Shown piece after piece: positions 15,756 to 25,518 of a stretch of 64,000 nucleotides of DNA. Source of the stretch: PNAI01 sp035501735 (GTDB taxonomy: Bacteria > Pseudomonadota > Alphaproteobacteria > Rhizobiales > Xanthobacteraceae); NCBI GenBank assembly GCA_035501735.1, contig DATJVR010000087.1, positions 6,012-70,011 on the forward strand. Direction: 5' to 3'. The position numbers and the translations under genes were made by a program. Each line of letters begins with the position of its first letter. The stretch's first letter is position 1. Under the pieces are notes generated by a model. It ran no database searches. It was not told the DNA's origin and worked only from the letters and a program-made list of their open reading frames with translations.

Positions 15756-17393
15756 ATGATCAAAGCGGCTCAGACCATGCGATTGCGAGCAATTGCATTT
15801 CCCGGCGTGTTCGACGCCCACATCACCATTGTTGGCGTGACATATCTTGCCGTCTATGCGCTGCTCGACTGGATCAGCTTCATTGAGCCTTACGCGCATT
15901 TCGGCATCACGCCTTGGAATCCCGGCACGGGCTTGAGTTTCGTCCTGCTGTTGTTTTTCGGCGTGCGTATGATTCCTTTTCTGCTCATCAGCCCGCTCTT
16001 GGCTGATTTCCTCCATCAGCAATTGATCACCCCATGGCCTTTCGAGATCATGTCCACGTTGCTGATCGGCGGTGCGTATTCGGCGGCATTGATATTTCTG
16101 TCGCGCCCGAAACTCGGGTTTGATCCGGCCCTGTCGTCCATGCGCGATCTCGTCCTACTGATGCTGGTCGCGGTCGTCAGCGCGGCCTTCGTCGCTTCGG
16201 GTTACGTCGGCCTCACGATCGCGGCCGGACTGTTGCCGGCCAAGGACTTCGCTGCGGCGACGCTGCGCTATTGGGTTGGCGACGTGATCGGAGTCATGGT
16301 GGTCACGCCTTTCGCGCTGTTCGCGTTGACGCGTCGGCGGCTGCTGCCGATGTCGATCGAAACCACGCTGCAATTCATCGCCATCGTTCTGGCTCTGGCG
16401 CTGGTCTTTGGCCTCGCCGAGGAACAACAGTTCCAGCTGTTCTATGTCCTGTTCCTGCCGATCGTCTGGATCGCCGTGCGCACCGGCTCCGAGGGCGTGA
16501 GCGTCGGCATCCTGGTGACGCAGCTCGGTCTGATCCTCGGCGTGCAATATTTCCCCGCCGGCGCCAGCGATCTGACCGCCTTTCAGTTGCTGATGCTGGT
16601 ACTGGCGATGACCGGCCTGGTTGCCGGCGAACTGGTCACCGAACGCCGCCGCACCGAATCGCAGTTGCGTTTGCAGCAGGAATCGCTCGCGCGCCTGGCG
16701 CGTCTCGGCAGCATGGGCGAACTCGCCGCCGCCGTCGCGCATGAGCTCAATCAGCCCTTGATGGCCGCCGGCACCTATACGCGGCTGGTGGATGACGCCA
16801 TGAGTTCCGGCAACACCGACACCGCGGTGGTTGCCGAGACCGCCAAGAAGGCCATGGCGCAGGTCGAGCGGGCCGCCGAAGTGGTCCGTCGCCTGCGCGC
16901 GCTGGTGAGGCTCGATCGCAGCAATCGCGCGCCCTGCCGATTTGAGCGGATCGTCAAGGAGACGCTTGAACTGTGCCAGCCGGACCTCGATCGGATCCAT
17001 GTGGCCGCGCGAGTCAGCATCGCCGCCGACCTTCCGCCCGTCATGGTGGACATCCTTCAGATCGAGCAGGTCCTGCTCAACCTCCTGCGCAACGCGATCG
17101 AGGCGATCGGTGAGAGTGGAAACCTGCGCGGCACCATCCACATCGAAGCCAAGACCGTCGATGATTGTGTCGAGGTCCGCGTCGCCGACACCGGTCCCGG
17201 CTTTCCGCCCGAGCTCATCGAAAGCGCATTTTTGCCGCTGTCCTCCAACAAGGCCGAAGGCCTCGGCATCGGATTGCCGCTCTGCCGATCGATCATCGAG
17301 GCTCACGGCGGCCGCCTGTGGCTGGACGACAGCTCGCCGGGCGCGGTTATTCGATTTACGCTCCCCATCGTGAAGACACCGAAGCGTGACTGA
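15756..17393 (+). CDS. MASE1-domain sensor histidine kinase
   Basis: 545-residue membrane kinase. Residues about 20-295 form a MASE1-type sensor of roughly eight spans, with the family-like NPGTGLSFVLLLFFGVRMIP near residue 52. The cytoplasmic part starts with ERRRTESQLRLQQESLARLA and an H-box AAAVAHELNQPLMAAGTYTR (phospho-acceptor His329). It continues with an N-box LLNLLRNAIEAI, G1 ADTGPGFP and G2 EGLGIGLPLC. The H-box is of the FixL/DctB-like HELNQPL class. It overlaps the response-regulator gene by 8 bp, so the two form a coupled two-component system. The signal is unknown. Confidence 0.9.
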   Translation: MIKAAQTMRLRAIAFPGVFDAHITIVGVTYLAVYALLDWISFIEPYAHFGITPWNPGTGLSFVLLLFFGVRMIPFLLISPLLADFLHQQLITPWPFEIMSTLLIGGAYSAALIFLSRPKLGFDPALSSMRDLVLLMLVAVVSAAFVASGYVGLTIAAGLLPAKDFAAATLRYWVGDVIGVMVVTPFALFALTRRRLLPMSIETTLQFIAIVLALALVFGLAEEQQFQLFYVLFLPIVWIAVRTGSEGVSVGILVTQLGLILGVQYFPAGASDLTAFQLLMLVLAMTGLVAGELVTERRRTESQLRLQQESLARLARLGSMGELAAAVAHELNQPLMAAGTYTRLVDDAMSSGNTDTAVVAETAKKAMAQVERAAEVVRRLRALVRLDRSNRAPCRFERIVKETLELCQPDLDRIHVAARVSIAADLPPVMVDILQIEQVLLNLLRNAIEAIGESGNLRGTIHIEAKTVDDCVEVRVADTGPGFPPELIESAFLPLSSNKAEGLGIGLPLCRSIIEAHGGRLWLDDSSPGAVIRFTLPIVKTPKRD

Positions 17394-18003
17394 ACCGATG
17401 CATATCGCATTGATCGACGACGATGAGGCGGTGCTCGATTCCTTGCGGCTTTATTTCGCCCGCAAGGACATCCAGGCGTCATGCTTTGTTGCCGCCCGCG
17501 ACTTTTTGAATGCGGTCGAGCGCGGCGAACGATTTGATTGCGTGGTCTCCGACGTGCGCATGGCGGGCATGTCGGGACTCGATCTCGTACAACAGCTCGG
17601 TCGGCGCGGGAGCTTTCTGCCGATCATCCTGATCACCGGCCACGGCGACGTCGATATGGCGGTTGCCGCGATCAAGATCGGCGCTTTCGATTTCATCGAG
17701 AAACCGTTCGACGAAGCCCGCCTGCTCGCCAGCATCCGCAATGCCGTGGAAAAAGGACAACAGCGGGAGAGCGAGACCACCGATCTGGAAAACCTGCAGT
17801 CCCGCATCAATTCGCTGTCCGCGCGTCAGCGCCAGGTGATGGAACTGGCCGCCGCGGGACTTTCGAACAAGGAAATCGGAACCCAGCTCAATATCAGTCC
17901 GAAGACCGTCGAAAATCATCGCGCCTGGGTGATGGAGCGAATCGGCGCCCGCAACGTCGCCGAATTGGTGCGCATCGCGATGAAGGTTCTGGAGAAACCG
18001 TAG
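17386..18003 (+). CDS. FixJ/NarL-type response regulator
   Basis: 205 residues from the GTG at 17386 (ATG 17398 is the alternative). The receiver domain has the acidic pocket LIDDDEAVLDS, phospho-acceptor Asp56 in FDCVVSDVRMAGMSG, the Thr of ILITGHGDVDMAV and Lys in FIEKPFDEARL. The LuxR-type helix-turn-helix is near the C-terminus: LSARQRQVMELAAAGLSNKE, then SPKTVENHRAWVMER. The architecture matches FixJ/TodT/DctR regulators that pair with the kinase encoded directly upstream. DNA target unknown; the palindrome before the kinase is one candidate. Confidence 0.92.
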   Translation: MTEPMHIALIDDDEAVLDSLRLYFARKDIQASCFVAARDFLNAVERGERFDCVVSDVRMAGMSGLDLVQQLGRRGSFLPIILITGHGDVDMAVAAIKIGAFDFIEKPFDEARLLASIRNAVEKGQQRESETTDLENLQSRINSLSARQRQVMELAAAGLSNKEIGTQLNISPKTVENHRAWVMERIGARNVAELVRIAMKVLEKP

Positions 18004-18021
18004 GCGGCGAATGAAGGATTA

Positions 18022-18729
18022 TCAGGCGCCGAATTTCAGCGTCGGCATGAGCGCTTCCAGCATCAGCCGCAACTCCAGCTCGCGGAATTGCAGGAACAGG
18101 CGGCGCAGCCACGCGCGCAGCTCGGCGGTGTTGTAGGCCGAGACGTTGTCCGCGCTGGCCGACAGCAGACCCGAGCGCTGCAAGGTCGCCTTGAGCGCCG
18201 GCGTGAGCAGCGGAATGTGCAGCGGGATCAGCGCATAGTTGGGCTTGAAGCCGCTGCGCGGCCGCATCGGCGTCCCGGCGCCCGCGTTGAGCACCGGCAC
18301 GATGGAAAGTTCGGGAAAGCGGTCCTGCAGATTGCCGTAGGCCTGGATCGAATGGGTGTCCGGTTCGGCCACGAACAAGATCACCGGCACGATCCCGCGC
18401 TTTTGCGCCTCGGCCTCGAACTCGATGTCCTGCATGATCGAAAAGAAACGTTCGAAACATGCATAACCGAGGTCGACCACCTTCGCCAGGCCGTCCGCGA
18501 CGATGAGCTGATCGAACAGCGCCATCTGCCCCTTGGTGTCGGCGATGTTGGCGATCGCCGTGTGCTCGGGCAGCAGCGCCGCCAGCGTGTAATCGTCGGG
18601 ATTGAGATCGAACGCCGCGACCGCGCGGTCGTCCGCGTGCAGGTATTCCACCAGCAACCGCGCGATCAGCGTCTTGCCGACATGCGGGAGCGGCGAGCAG
18701 ACGATGAAGACGGGAGTTTGACGATCCAT
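18022..18729 (-). CDS. ParA/MinD-like P-loop ATPase with an altered Walker A
   Basis: 235-residue P-loop protein. Its nucleotide loop reads CSPLPHVGKTLIARLLVEYL: the invariant K-G-G of ParA/MinD proteins is replaced, so the signature lysine that normally contacts the partner subunit's phosphate is missing, while the catalytic GKT remains. AAFDLNPDDYTLAALLP follows at the switch I region and a VPVILFVAEPD strand in the core. The start is at ATG 18729; 12 more codons are open upstream. Same strand and directly downstream of a second, canonical ParA-like gene. No ParB, Tad or chemotaxis partner is nearby. Role unknown. Confidence 0.65.
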   Translation of the reverse strand: MDRQTPVFIVCSPLPHVGKTLIARLLVEYLHADDRAVAAFDLNPDDYTLAALLPEHTAIANIADTKGQMALFDQLIVADGLAKVVDLGYACFERFFSIMQDIEFEAEAQKRGIVPVILFVAEPDTHSIQAYGNLQDRFPELSIVPVLNAGAGTPMRPRSGFKPNYALIPLHIPLLTPALKATLQRSGLLSASADNVSAYNTAELRAWLRRLFLQFRELELRLMLEALMPTLKFGA

Positions 18730-18854
18730 GGGCGCCGTCGTTTCGCGCGACTCTGACTGCAGCATTTCCCGGCTTGAGGATGCAGCGATTCGCCGCGGGA
18801 ATTATGTCGAAACAACGGAAAAGAGCTGCGTTCGATCGCGGGATCGATTTTCGT

Positions 18855-19601
18855 TCAGCGCGCCGCCACCTTGCGCTGGACTTCCGGCGTCACGATGTCC
18901 ATCACGCCCGCGCGATCGAACTCGGCCCACACCGTGCCGAGCCAATGCCGCACGTAGCCGCGCAGCACGAACGAATAGGACGCGGGCGAGCCGTTCGCTG
19001 CCTTGTTGGCGACGAACGAGACGAACGAGACCGAGGCGAGCTCCACCTGCTCGCACGCCATCTCGTTGAGCTTGGGCACCGTGATCTCCTGCGCGCCTTT
19101 GATCTTTTTGAAATAATTGTTGTAGGTCGCCGGATCCCATTCGAAGAAGGTCGTGTTGTTGATGAAATTCTTCACCAGGAAATAGTTTGCGTCGCTCATG
19201 AAGGTCGCGGTTTCGCTGATTTCTTCGAGCGAGGCGATCGACGGCCCGAGAATATGGAACATGGCGAACGCGATTTGGTGTTTCTTCGCCGTTTCCAGAA
19301 AGCCGATATCGCGCAGCATGCGCAACGTGGTGGCGAGCAGCCCGGCGCGCACGTCGATGACCGTCACGTCGGTGACGGCGAGCGTGTCGAAAATCTTCAT
19401 CTGGTCGGGCGTCGACGTCACGTCGACTACGTCGGTGATGTCGGGATGGAAGCGCTTGAGCGTGCCCTTCGGCGCCTCGGTATCGAACGCCCGCGTCGGC
19501 ACATTGTGAGCGGTGAAGTAGTCGAGCAGCGCGCGCGTGACCGTCGTCTTGCCGACGCCGCCCTTGTCTGCGCCTACCAGGATCACAACCGGCTTAGCCA
19601 T
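18855..19601 (-). CDS. ParA/MinD-like ATPase
   Basis: 248-residue P-loop protein with a classical deviant Walker A, GADKGGVGKTTVTRALLDYF (residues about 10-29). The Walker B-like VTVIDVRAG follows. Sequence beyond the P-loop does not match chromosomal Soj/ParA closely, and no ParB homologue or parS-like palindrome is adjacent. GAGGAC lies just before the ATG. The following gene is a relative without the signature lysine, suggesting a paralogous pair that may form a heteromer. Upstream, on the same strand, lie the M48 protease and LemA genes, 140 bp away. Confidence 0.75.
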   Translation of the reverse strand: MAKPVVILVGADKGGVGKTTVTRALLDYFTAHNVPTRAFDTEAPKGTLKRFHPDITDVVDVTSTPDQMKIFDTLAVTDVTVIDVRAGLLATTLRMLRDIGFLETAKKHQIAFAMFHILGPSIASLEEISETATFMSDANYFLVKNFINNTTFFEWDPATYNNYFKKIKGAQEITVPKLNEMACEQVELASVSFVSFVANKAANGSPASYSFVLRGYVRHWLGTVWAEFDRAGVMDIVTPEVQRKVAAR

Positions 19602-19741
19602 GGGACTGTCCTCAAATTAAGGCAACGGGTGCCTTTTCCTCACATCCAACATGGCAGAACGACGGTATTCTTGAACATATGCGGGCCTGCCGGGACCCGA
19701 TTTATCCCCAGGACTCAACTGTTTTTAATGCGGAAATGCCG

Positions 19742-20890
19742 TCAAATTGGAGTTCCGGGATCCCAGGGTCCTCGGATTTGGCCGTCGTTCTGACCCATGT
19801 CCTGGGGTTGCAGCGGTTCGGAAACGCTCGACCAGGGGCCGCCCGGGGGCGCAGCGTCTTCCGGCGGGGATTCCGGTTGCGGAAGCGGCGGGTTGATCGG
19901 GCCGGGGTCGTGGCCGCCGGCGAATTTGACCAGCACCGCCACCCGCGCATCGACCGACGGATGCGTGTCGAAGATGTTGTCGAAACCCTCGCGCGGATTG
20001 TCGACACAGAGTTCCATCACCGCCGAGTTGGAGTCGGGCAGCTCGCCGCGGTTCTCGATCTTGCGCAGCGCCGAGATCATCGCGTCGGGATTCTTGGTCA
20101 GCTCGACCGATCCCGCATCGGCGAGATATTCGCGCTCGCGCGACAGCGCGAATCGCACCACGATCGCGAGGATCCAGCACACCGCCACGATGGCGAGCGC
20201 GATCAGGATGACGGCGCCCGCGCCTTTTCCGCGGGACCCGCGCAAGCCGCCGCGAGCGATGCCTCGGAAAACCAGCTCGCCGAAGAACGAAATCACCCCG
20301 GCAATCACCACGGCGATGACCATCATGCGCACGTCGCCGTTACGGATGTGGGTGAGTTCATGCCCGAGCACCGATTCGATTTCGGCATCGTTGAGCGTCT
20401 TCAGCAACCCGCTGGTGACGGTGATCGCGTATTGTTTTTCATTCATGCCGGTGGTGAACGCGTTGAGCGCGTCGCTGTCCATCACCTCGAGCTTCGGCAT
20501 GGTGATGCCGCGCGAAATGCAGAGGTTTTCCAGGATATTGAAGAGCCGCGGCTGCTGCGTCCGCGTCACTTCCTGTCCGCCGGTGACCGCATCGATGATC
20601 GATTGATGGAAATAATAGGCGATGACGATCCACAATATCGAGCCGACCGTCGCCCACGGCCAGGCGAGCAGGAAATCCCGCCAGGCCGCGCGCAGCGTGT
20701 AGCCGGTCGGATCGCGGAAATACACATCGAGGTCGTTGAGGGGAACCTCGACGAACAAGGCCTCGGCGAGCAGCGCGCCGGCATAAGTCATCAGGTAGAC
20801 GAGAAAGAACAGGCCGATCAGCAGCCCGATCGACCGCCGCTTGTTGGACTGGATGTGGGTGTAGAGCCCATAAGCGGCGGCCATTGCCAC
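19742..20890 (-). CDS. HtpX-like M48 family membrane metallopeptidase
   Basis: 382-residue inner-membrane zinc protease. Two N-terminal spans (residues 21-45 and 76-95) precede the zincin motif GHELTHIRNGDVRMM (His177, Glu178, His181). Another hydrophobic pair follows, then the third-ligand region SREREYLADAGSVELTKNP with Glu. The substrate-proximal NAFTTGMNEKQYAITVTSGL is typical. The C-terminal tail is Pro/Glu-rich and low in complexity. Such proteases take part in membrane-protein quality control. LemA is encoded 18 bp upstream, the usual pairing for this subfamily. Confidence 0.9.
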   Translation of the reverse strand: MAMAAAYGLYTHIQSNKRRSIGLLIGLFFLVYLMTYAGALLAEALFVEVPLNDLDVYFRDPTGYTLRAAWRDFLLAWPWATVGSILWIVIAYYFHQSIIDAVTGGQEVTRTQQPRLFNILENLCISRGITMPKLEVMDSDALNAFTTGMNEKQYAITVTSGLLKTLNDAEIESVLGHELTHIRNGDVRMMVIAVVIAGVISFFGELVFRGIARGGLRGSRGKGAGAVILIALAIVAVCWILAIVVRFALSREREYLADAGSVELTKNPDAMISALRKIENRGELPDSNSAVMELCVDNPREGFDNIFDTHPSVDARVAVLVKFAGGHDPGPINPPLPQPESPPEDAAPPGGPWSSVSEPLQPQDMGQNDGQIRGPWDPGTPI

Positions 20891-20908
20891 CCTCGCTGGA
20901 CGGTGCGC

Positions 20909-21472
20909 TTAGAATTTGACCTGCGGTGCCTGCTGCAGTTGCGCGCGCTCCTCGCCGACGTCGAAGAACGTCTGCGAATGGAACCCGAGCATGGAGGCGA
21001 ACAGGGCCGCTGGAAATTGCTGGATGCCGGAATTGTATTCCTGCACCGCGTTGTTGAAGAACCGCCGCGCCGCCGCGAGCTTGTTCTCGATGTCGCTCAG
21101 GTCGCTCTGCAACTGCCGGAAGTTCTCGTTGGCCTTGAGCTGCGGATAGGATTCCGACAGCGCGAACAGCTGCCGCAATGCGCCGGTCAGCATGTTCTCG
21201 GCCGCGACCTTCTGCTCCACGCCCGGCGCCGCCATGGCGGCGTTTCTCGCCTGCACCACCGCTTCCAGCGTTCCGCGCTCGTGCGCCGCATAGCCCTTCA
21301 CCGTCTCCACCAGATTGGGAATGAGGTCATGGCGCTGCTTGAGCTGCACATCGATATCGGCGAAGGCCTGGTTGACCCGCTGCCGCATGGCGACGAGGCC
21401 GTTGTAGATCATGATGATCCACAACACGAGGACGACGATGAGTCCGAGAATGACCCAGCTGCTGGTTGACAT
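20909..21472 (-). CDS. LemA family protein
   Basis: 187-residue protein with an N-terminal membrane helix (residues about 6-24) and a long helical bundle. Family hallmarks are YNGLVAMRQRVNQAFADIDV, QLKQRHDLIPNLVETVKGYA, and late AARRFFNNAVQEYNSGIQQF followed by FPAALFASMLGF. Function is not settled. LemA genes are often next to M48/HtpX-like proteases as here, which suggests a shared membrane-associated role. Confidence 0.92.
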   Translation of the reverse strand: MSTSSWVILGLIVVLVLWIIMIYNGLVAMRQRVNQAFADIDVQLKQRHDLIPNLVETVKGYAAHERGTLEAVVQARNAAMAAPGVEQKVAAENMLTGALRQLFALSESYPQLKANENFRQLQSDLSDIENKLAAARRFFNNAVQEYNSGIQQFPAALFASMLGFHSQTFFDVGEERAQLQQAPQVKF

Positions 21473-21598
21473 GGCGTGGCGCTCCCAAATCTGACGGGTG
21501 TCAGACTAGCGCAGAATTAGGATAGCGGGGCAGCTAAAACCAGACCCTTGAATAAGTCGGAACCGCCCCTACTGGCACGGATCGGGGTTCGGCGGCCG

Positions 21599-24500
21599 TC
21601 AGCTCGCTTCCCGCATCTTCACCGCGCCTTCCAGATCGACCGAGACGAGTTGCGACACCCCGCGCTCGGCCATGGTCACGCCGAACAGGCGGCTCATCCG
21701 CGCCATGGTGATCGGATTATGGGTGATGATCACGAATCGCGTGTCGGTCGACCGCGTCATCTCGTCGAGCAGGTTGCAGAAGCGCTCCACGTTGTGGTCG
21801 TCGAGCGGCGCGTCGACCTCGTCGAGCACGCAGATCGGCGCCGGATTGGTCAGGAACACCGCGAAGATCAGCGCCAGCGCCGTGAGCGCCTGTTCGCCGC
21901 CGGAGAGCAGCGACAGCGTCGCGGGCTTCTTGCCCGGCGGTTTGGCCATGATTTCGAGGCCGGCCTCGAGCGGATCGTCGTGCTCGATGAGTTGCAGTTC
22001 GGCCGAGCCGCCGCCGAACAATTCGGTGAACAGCCGCTGGAAATGGCCGTTGACGACCGCGAACGACGCCAGCAGCCGTTCGCGCGCCTCCTTGTTCAGA
22101 TTAAGAATGCCCTGCCGCAGCCGCTTGATCGCTTCCACCAGATCGTCGCGCTCGGTGGTGAGCTTGCCGTGCTGCTCTTCGATTTCGCGCAGCTCCTCTT
22201 CGGCGCGCAGGTTGACGGCGCCGAGCCGTTCGCGATCGCGCCGGAGCTTCTCCAGCTCGGCTTCGATGTTGGCGACGTCAGGCAGCGTTTCGCCTTCCGC
22301 GATGCCGGCCAACGCCGCCACCGCCTCCGGCTCGACTTCCAGCCGGTCCTTGATTTCGTGTGCGATGTCGGTGAGCCGCCGCTTGGCGCTTTCGAGCCGT
22401 TCTTCCGCGCGCGCCGCCTCCTCGCGCGCGCTGCCGAGCGCCTCGATCGCCTTGCGCATGGCACGATCGGCCTCAGCCTGCACGTTTTCCGCCTCGGCCA
22501 GCCGGTCCCCGGCCGCGCGCCGCGCGACTTCCGCGCTCTCGAGCTGGCTGATCAGGCCTATTCGTTTTTCGGCGAAGATTTTCGGCGTATCCGCGAGCGC
22601 TCCGCGCTCTTGCGTGGCCTCGCGGCTGCGCGTCTCGATCGTGGCGATTTGCGCGAGCGCGCCGTCCTTGCGTCCGGTCCAGGCCGCCCGTTCTTCGCCG
22701 ATCGCCGCCATGCGCCGCTCGGCCAGCTCGGTCTCGCGCGCCAGCGCCTGCGCCTCGGCCCGTACCTTGGCCGCCTTCGTGCGCTTGCCCTCGATATCGT
22801 TGCGCACGGCCACAAGCTCGCCTTCGAGCTTGGCCGCAGGCGGCAGGGCGGCAAGCGCGCGCTCCGCCTCGCGCTTGGCTCCGATGGCTTCATCGCGGTT
22901 CGCAGTCAGGCGGGTTTTCGCTTCGCTGAGCGCCGAAATCCGCGCCGCGTGCCGGCCGCTCTCGCGTTCGGCCGCCGCATGCAGATCGCGCGCCCCGTCG
23001 GCGTCGCGTTGCCGGTCGCGCCAGGCAAGCCGCGACTCGGCTTCCGCGGCGGCCGCAGAAACCATCTCGGCGCGCGCCGCCATGAAGGCCTGCCGGCGCT
23101 TGTCGACTTCCGCCCGCGCCGCCTTGGTTTCGGTGTCGATGTCGGCGAGCCGGCTGCGCTCGGCAAGCCGCCGCGCCGCGCCCGTCGGCGCATGCGCGGC
23201 CGCCGCGTAGCCGTCCCAGCGCCAGAGGTCGCCTTCGCGCGAGACGAGACGCTGGCCGACCTTGAGCTTGCCGACAAGCTTAGGCCCATCGGCCCGTGTC
23301 ACGACGCCGATTTGCGCGAGCCGGCGCGCCAGCTCCTTCGGCCCTTTGACGTGCTTGGAGAGCGGCTCCGCGCCGTCGGGCAATTTCGGATCACCGGAAT
23401 CGGGCGGTACACCCATCCAGTGCATGGGAGCGGACGCATCCACCGGCGCGTCGAGGTCGTCGCCGAGCGCGGCCCCGAGCGCCGCCTCGAACCCCTTCTC
23501 CACGCTGACGCTGTCCATCACCGGCGGCCACATGGTCTTGCTCTCGACCGCCAGCACCTTCATCAGCGTCTTGGTCTCGGTTTCGAGCCGGTGCAGGGTC
23601 TGCTCCGCTTCGGCGAGCGGCAGGCGCAGGTTTTCGTGGCGTTCGCGCGCGGCGGCATGCGCGGCTTCGGCGGCAAGCGCCGCCTGCTCCGATTGCGCGA
23701 CCGCGGCTTGCGCGGTTTCGAGCGCCTTGGTGAGCGCCGCCAGATCAGGCTGGCCGGTATCAGCGGCGGTCAGCCCGGCGGCGATATTGCCGAGGTCGCC
23801 CTCGATCCGCGCCAACCGCTCGGTTTGTTCCCGCGCATCGTTTTCGAGTTCGCGCCGCCGCGCGGTCAGGTCGGCAAGTGCGCCGGTCAATTCGCCAAAA
23901 CTCTTTTCCGCCTCCGACAATACGCCCTCGGCGGCCGCCGCACGTTCATCGACCCCGGCGCGGCGCTTCGCGCTTGCCTGTGCTTCCTGCGCGAGTGCTT
24001 TTTCCTCCCGATCGAGCCGAGTCAGCGCGGCTTCCGCGTCAGCTGCGAGCGCACGTTCGCGCGCGAGGTCCTCGCCGAGCTGCACGAGCCGGCGATCGAG
24101 TTCCGCGATCCGCTCCTTGGCGCGCGTTTCCTCGGCGTCGAGCGTTTCGCGCGCAATCACCAGCCGTTGCAGCGCCGCGGCCGCCTTCGCCTCGGTCTCG
24201 CGCAGGGCCGGCAGACCCGCGCCTGCGCGCTCGCGGGCCTTGTTGGCTTCCGCCTCGCCGATCGTCGCGTCCGCGACTGCGCGCACGCTGAGATCCCTGG
24301 CGCGCTCGGACTCGGTGATCTCGGTATTGGCGTTGACCCATCGCAGATGGAACAACGTGGCCTCGGCCTTGCGCACCTCGGCCGACACGCTGCGATAGCG
24401 AATGGCCTGCCGCGCCTGCCGTTTGAGCGCGTCGATCTGCGAGGCCAGTTGCTTGACCACGTCCTCGACGCGCAGCACGTTCTGCTCGGCCGCCTTCAGC

Positions 24501-25048
24501 CGCAGTTCCGCCTCGTGCCGCCGCTGGTGCAGCCCGGAAATGCCGGCGGCCTCTTCCAACACGCGCCGGCGTTGCTCGGGCTTGGCCTGGATGATCTCGC
24601 CGATGCGGCCCTGATGCACGAGCGCGGGCGAACGCGATCCGGTCGAGGCGTCAGCGAACAACGTCAGCACGTCGCGCGCGCGCACCTCTTGCCCGTTGAT
24701 GCGATAGATCGAGCCCTTCTCGCGCTCGATCCGCCGCGATACGTCGAGCGTATCGTGTTCGTTGAACTGGGTCGGCGCCTGGCGCTTGGTATTGTCGATC
24801 CGGATCGCCACCTCGGCGGTGTTGCGCGAGGGCCGGTTGTTGGTGCCGGAGAAGATCACGTCGTCCATCTCGGCCGCGCGCATCGATTTGTGCGAGGTCT
24901 CGCCCATGACCCAGCGCAGCGCCTCGACCAGATTGGACTTGCCGCAGCCGTTCGGCCCGACCACTCCGGTCAAGCCGGGTTCGATCACGAAATCGGTGGG
25001 TTCGACGAAGGATTTGAATCCGAGAAGACGTAGGCGCGTGAGTTTCAT
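21599..25048 (-). CDS. smc: Chromosome segregation protein SMC
   Basis: 1149-residue SMC ATPase that loads on DNA and organises and segregates the chromosome, normally with ScpA/ScpB (not in the window). The Walker A is GPNGCGKS (residues 31-38) in the N-terminal head, followed by the Q-loop region. Two very long Ala/Glu/Arg-rich coiled-coil arms (about 170-500 and 650-950) flank a hinge near residues 505-630. The C-terminal head has the ABC signature LSLLSGGEQALTALALIFAV and Walker B PICVLDEVDAPLDDHN. Complete, of normal length. On the reverse strand the frame opposite is also open over almost the whole gene, an effect of GC-rich codon use. Confidence 0.97.
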   Translation of the reverse strand: MKLTRLRLLGFKSFVEPTDFVIEPGLTGVVGPNGCGKSNLVEALRWVMGETSHKSMRAAEMDDVIFSGTNNRPSRNTAEVAIRIDNTKRQAPTQFNEHDTLDVSRRIEREKGSIYRINGQEVRARDVLTLFADASTGSRSPALVHQGRIGEIIQAKPEQRRRVLEEAAGISGLHQRRHEAELRLKAAEQNVLRVEDVVKQLASQIDALKRQARQAIRYRSVSAEVRKAEATLFHLRWVNANTEITESERARDLSVRAVADATIGEAEANKARERAGAGLPALRETEAKAAAALQRLVIARETLDAEETRAKERIAELDRRLVQLGEDLARERALAADAEAALTRLDREEKALAQEAQASAKRRAGVDERAAAAEGVLSEAEKSFGELTGALADLTARRRELENDAREQTERLARIEGDLGNIAAGLTAADTGQPDLAALTKALETAQAAVAQSEQAALAAEAAHAAARERHENLRLPLAEAEQTLHRLETETKTLMKVLAVESKTMWPPVMDSVSVEKGFEAALGAALGDDLDAPVDASAPMHWMGVPPDSGDPKLPDGAEPLSKHVKGPKELARRLAQIGVVTRADGPKLVGKLKVGQRLVSREGDLWRWDGYAAAAHAPTGAARRLAERSRLADIDTETKAARAEVDKRRQAFMAARAEMVSAAAAEAESRLAWRDRQRDADGARDLHAAAERESGRHAARISALSEAKTRLTANRDEAIGAKREAERALAALPPAAKLEGELVAVRNDIEGKRTKAAKVRAEAQALARETELAERRMAAIGEERAAWTGRKDGALAQIATIETRSREATQERGALADTPKIFAEKRIGLISQLESAEVARRAAGDRLAEAENVQAEADRAMRKAIEALGSAREEAARAEERLESAKRRLTDIAHEIKDRLEVEPEAVAALAGIAEGETLPDVANIEAELEKLRRDRERLGAVNLRAEEELREIEEQHGKLTTERDDLVEAIKRLRQGILNLNKEARERLLASFAVVNGHFQRLFTELFGGGSAELQLIEHDDPLEAGLEIMAKPPGKKPATLSLLSGGEQALTALALIFAVFLTNPAPICVLDEVDAPLDDHNVERFCNLLDEMTRSTDTRFVIITHNPITMARMSRLFGVTMAERGVSQLVSVDLEGAVKMREAS

Positions 25049-25518
25049 GCCGACCTATTCCGATATCTCATTGAATCGATGCAAGAGCAGCCTGCAGCCA
25101 CGGCACTCGATAAAAGTTAACGCCACCGACTTGCTCGCCTTCGTCTCGGATCGGGCATTTGGCAGTGAGCCGCTTCAGGCTCCGGCCCAGGCCGTTCCCG
25201 CGCAGGGTCCGAGGAGGCACCGCATCGAGCCGCACAATGAATCGGCTGACTCCGCTCGGCAACTGCGTTGCGCAACTTTTTCTTCGCCGTGTTCCGCCCG
25301 CTACGCTTGGCCCCACGCGTCAAATCGCGTCGCATCAGAACATATTATATATCAATAAGTTAAGCGCATCTGCGCTGGCGCCGCGTCCGAAATCGCGGCA
25401 TCCAAGGCATTAACCCCGGATGTTTCCGACAGTCAAATGGAGCCGGCAATTCGCCCATGCAAGCGCCGGCGCGCGCTTTTTTGATTCGCGGCCTGCGCTG
25501 CCCGTCCTGTCCGTTGCG
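25049..25518. other. Gene-poor interval between dsbA and smc
   Basis: About 470 bp downstream of the dsbA-like gene and upstream of smc, both leftward. Short open frames are present (for example 25068-25316) but none has a ribosome-binding site or recognisable product. An AT-rich patch at about 25340-25365 contains TATAAT on the reverse strand (within 25343-25354), a possible -10 element of the smc promoter; no matching -35 was found. Confidence 0.4.

Noticed and set aside
19679..21469. A 596-codon forward frame over the M48 and LemA genes
   Set aside because: Both reverse-strand genes have family motifs; the forward product has none.
21548..25033. A 1161-codon open frame opposite smc on the forward strand
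   Set aside because: It mirrors smc codon positions, is rich in Arg/Leu/Gly/His with no domain, and smc is certain.
25068..25316. An 82-codon reverse frame upstream of smc
   Set aside because: Arg-rich and without a ribosome-binding site or recognisable features; probably the noncoding smc leader.
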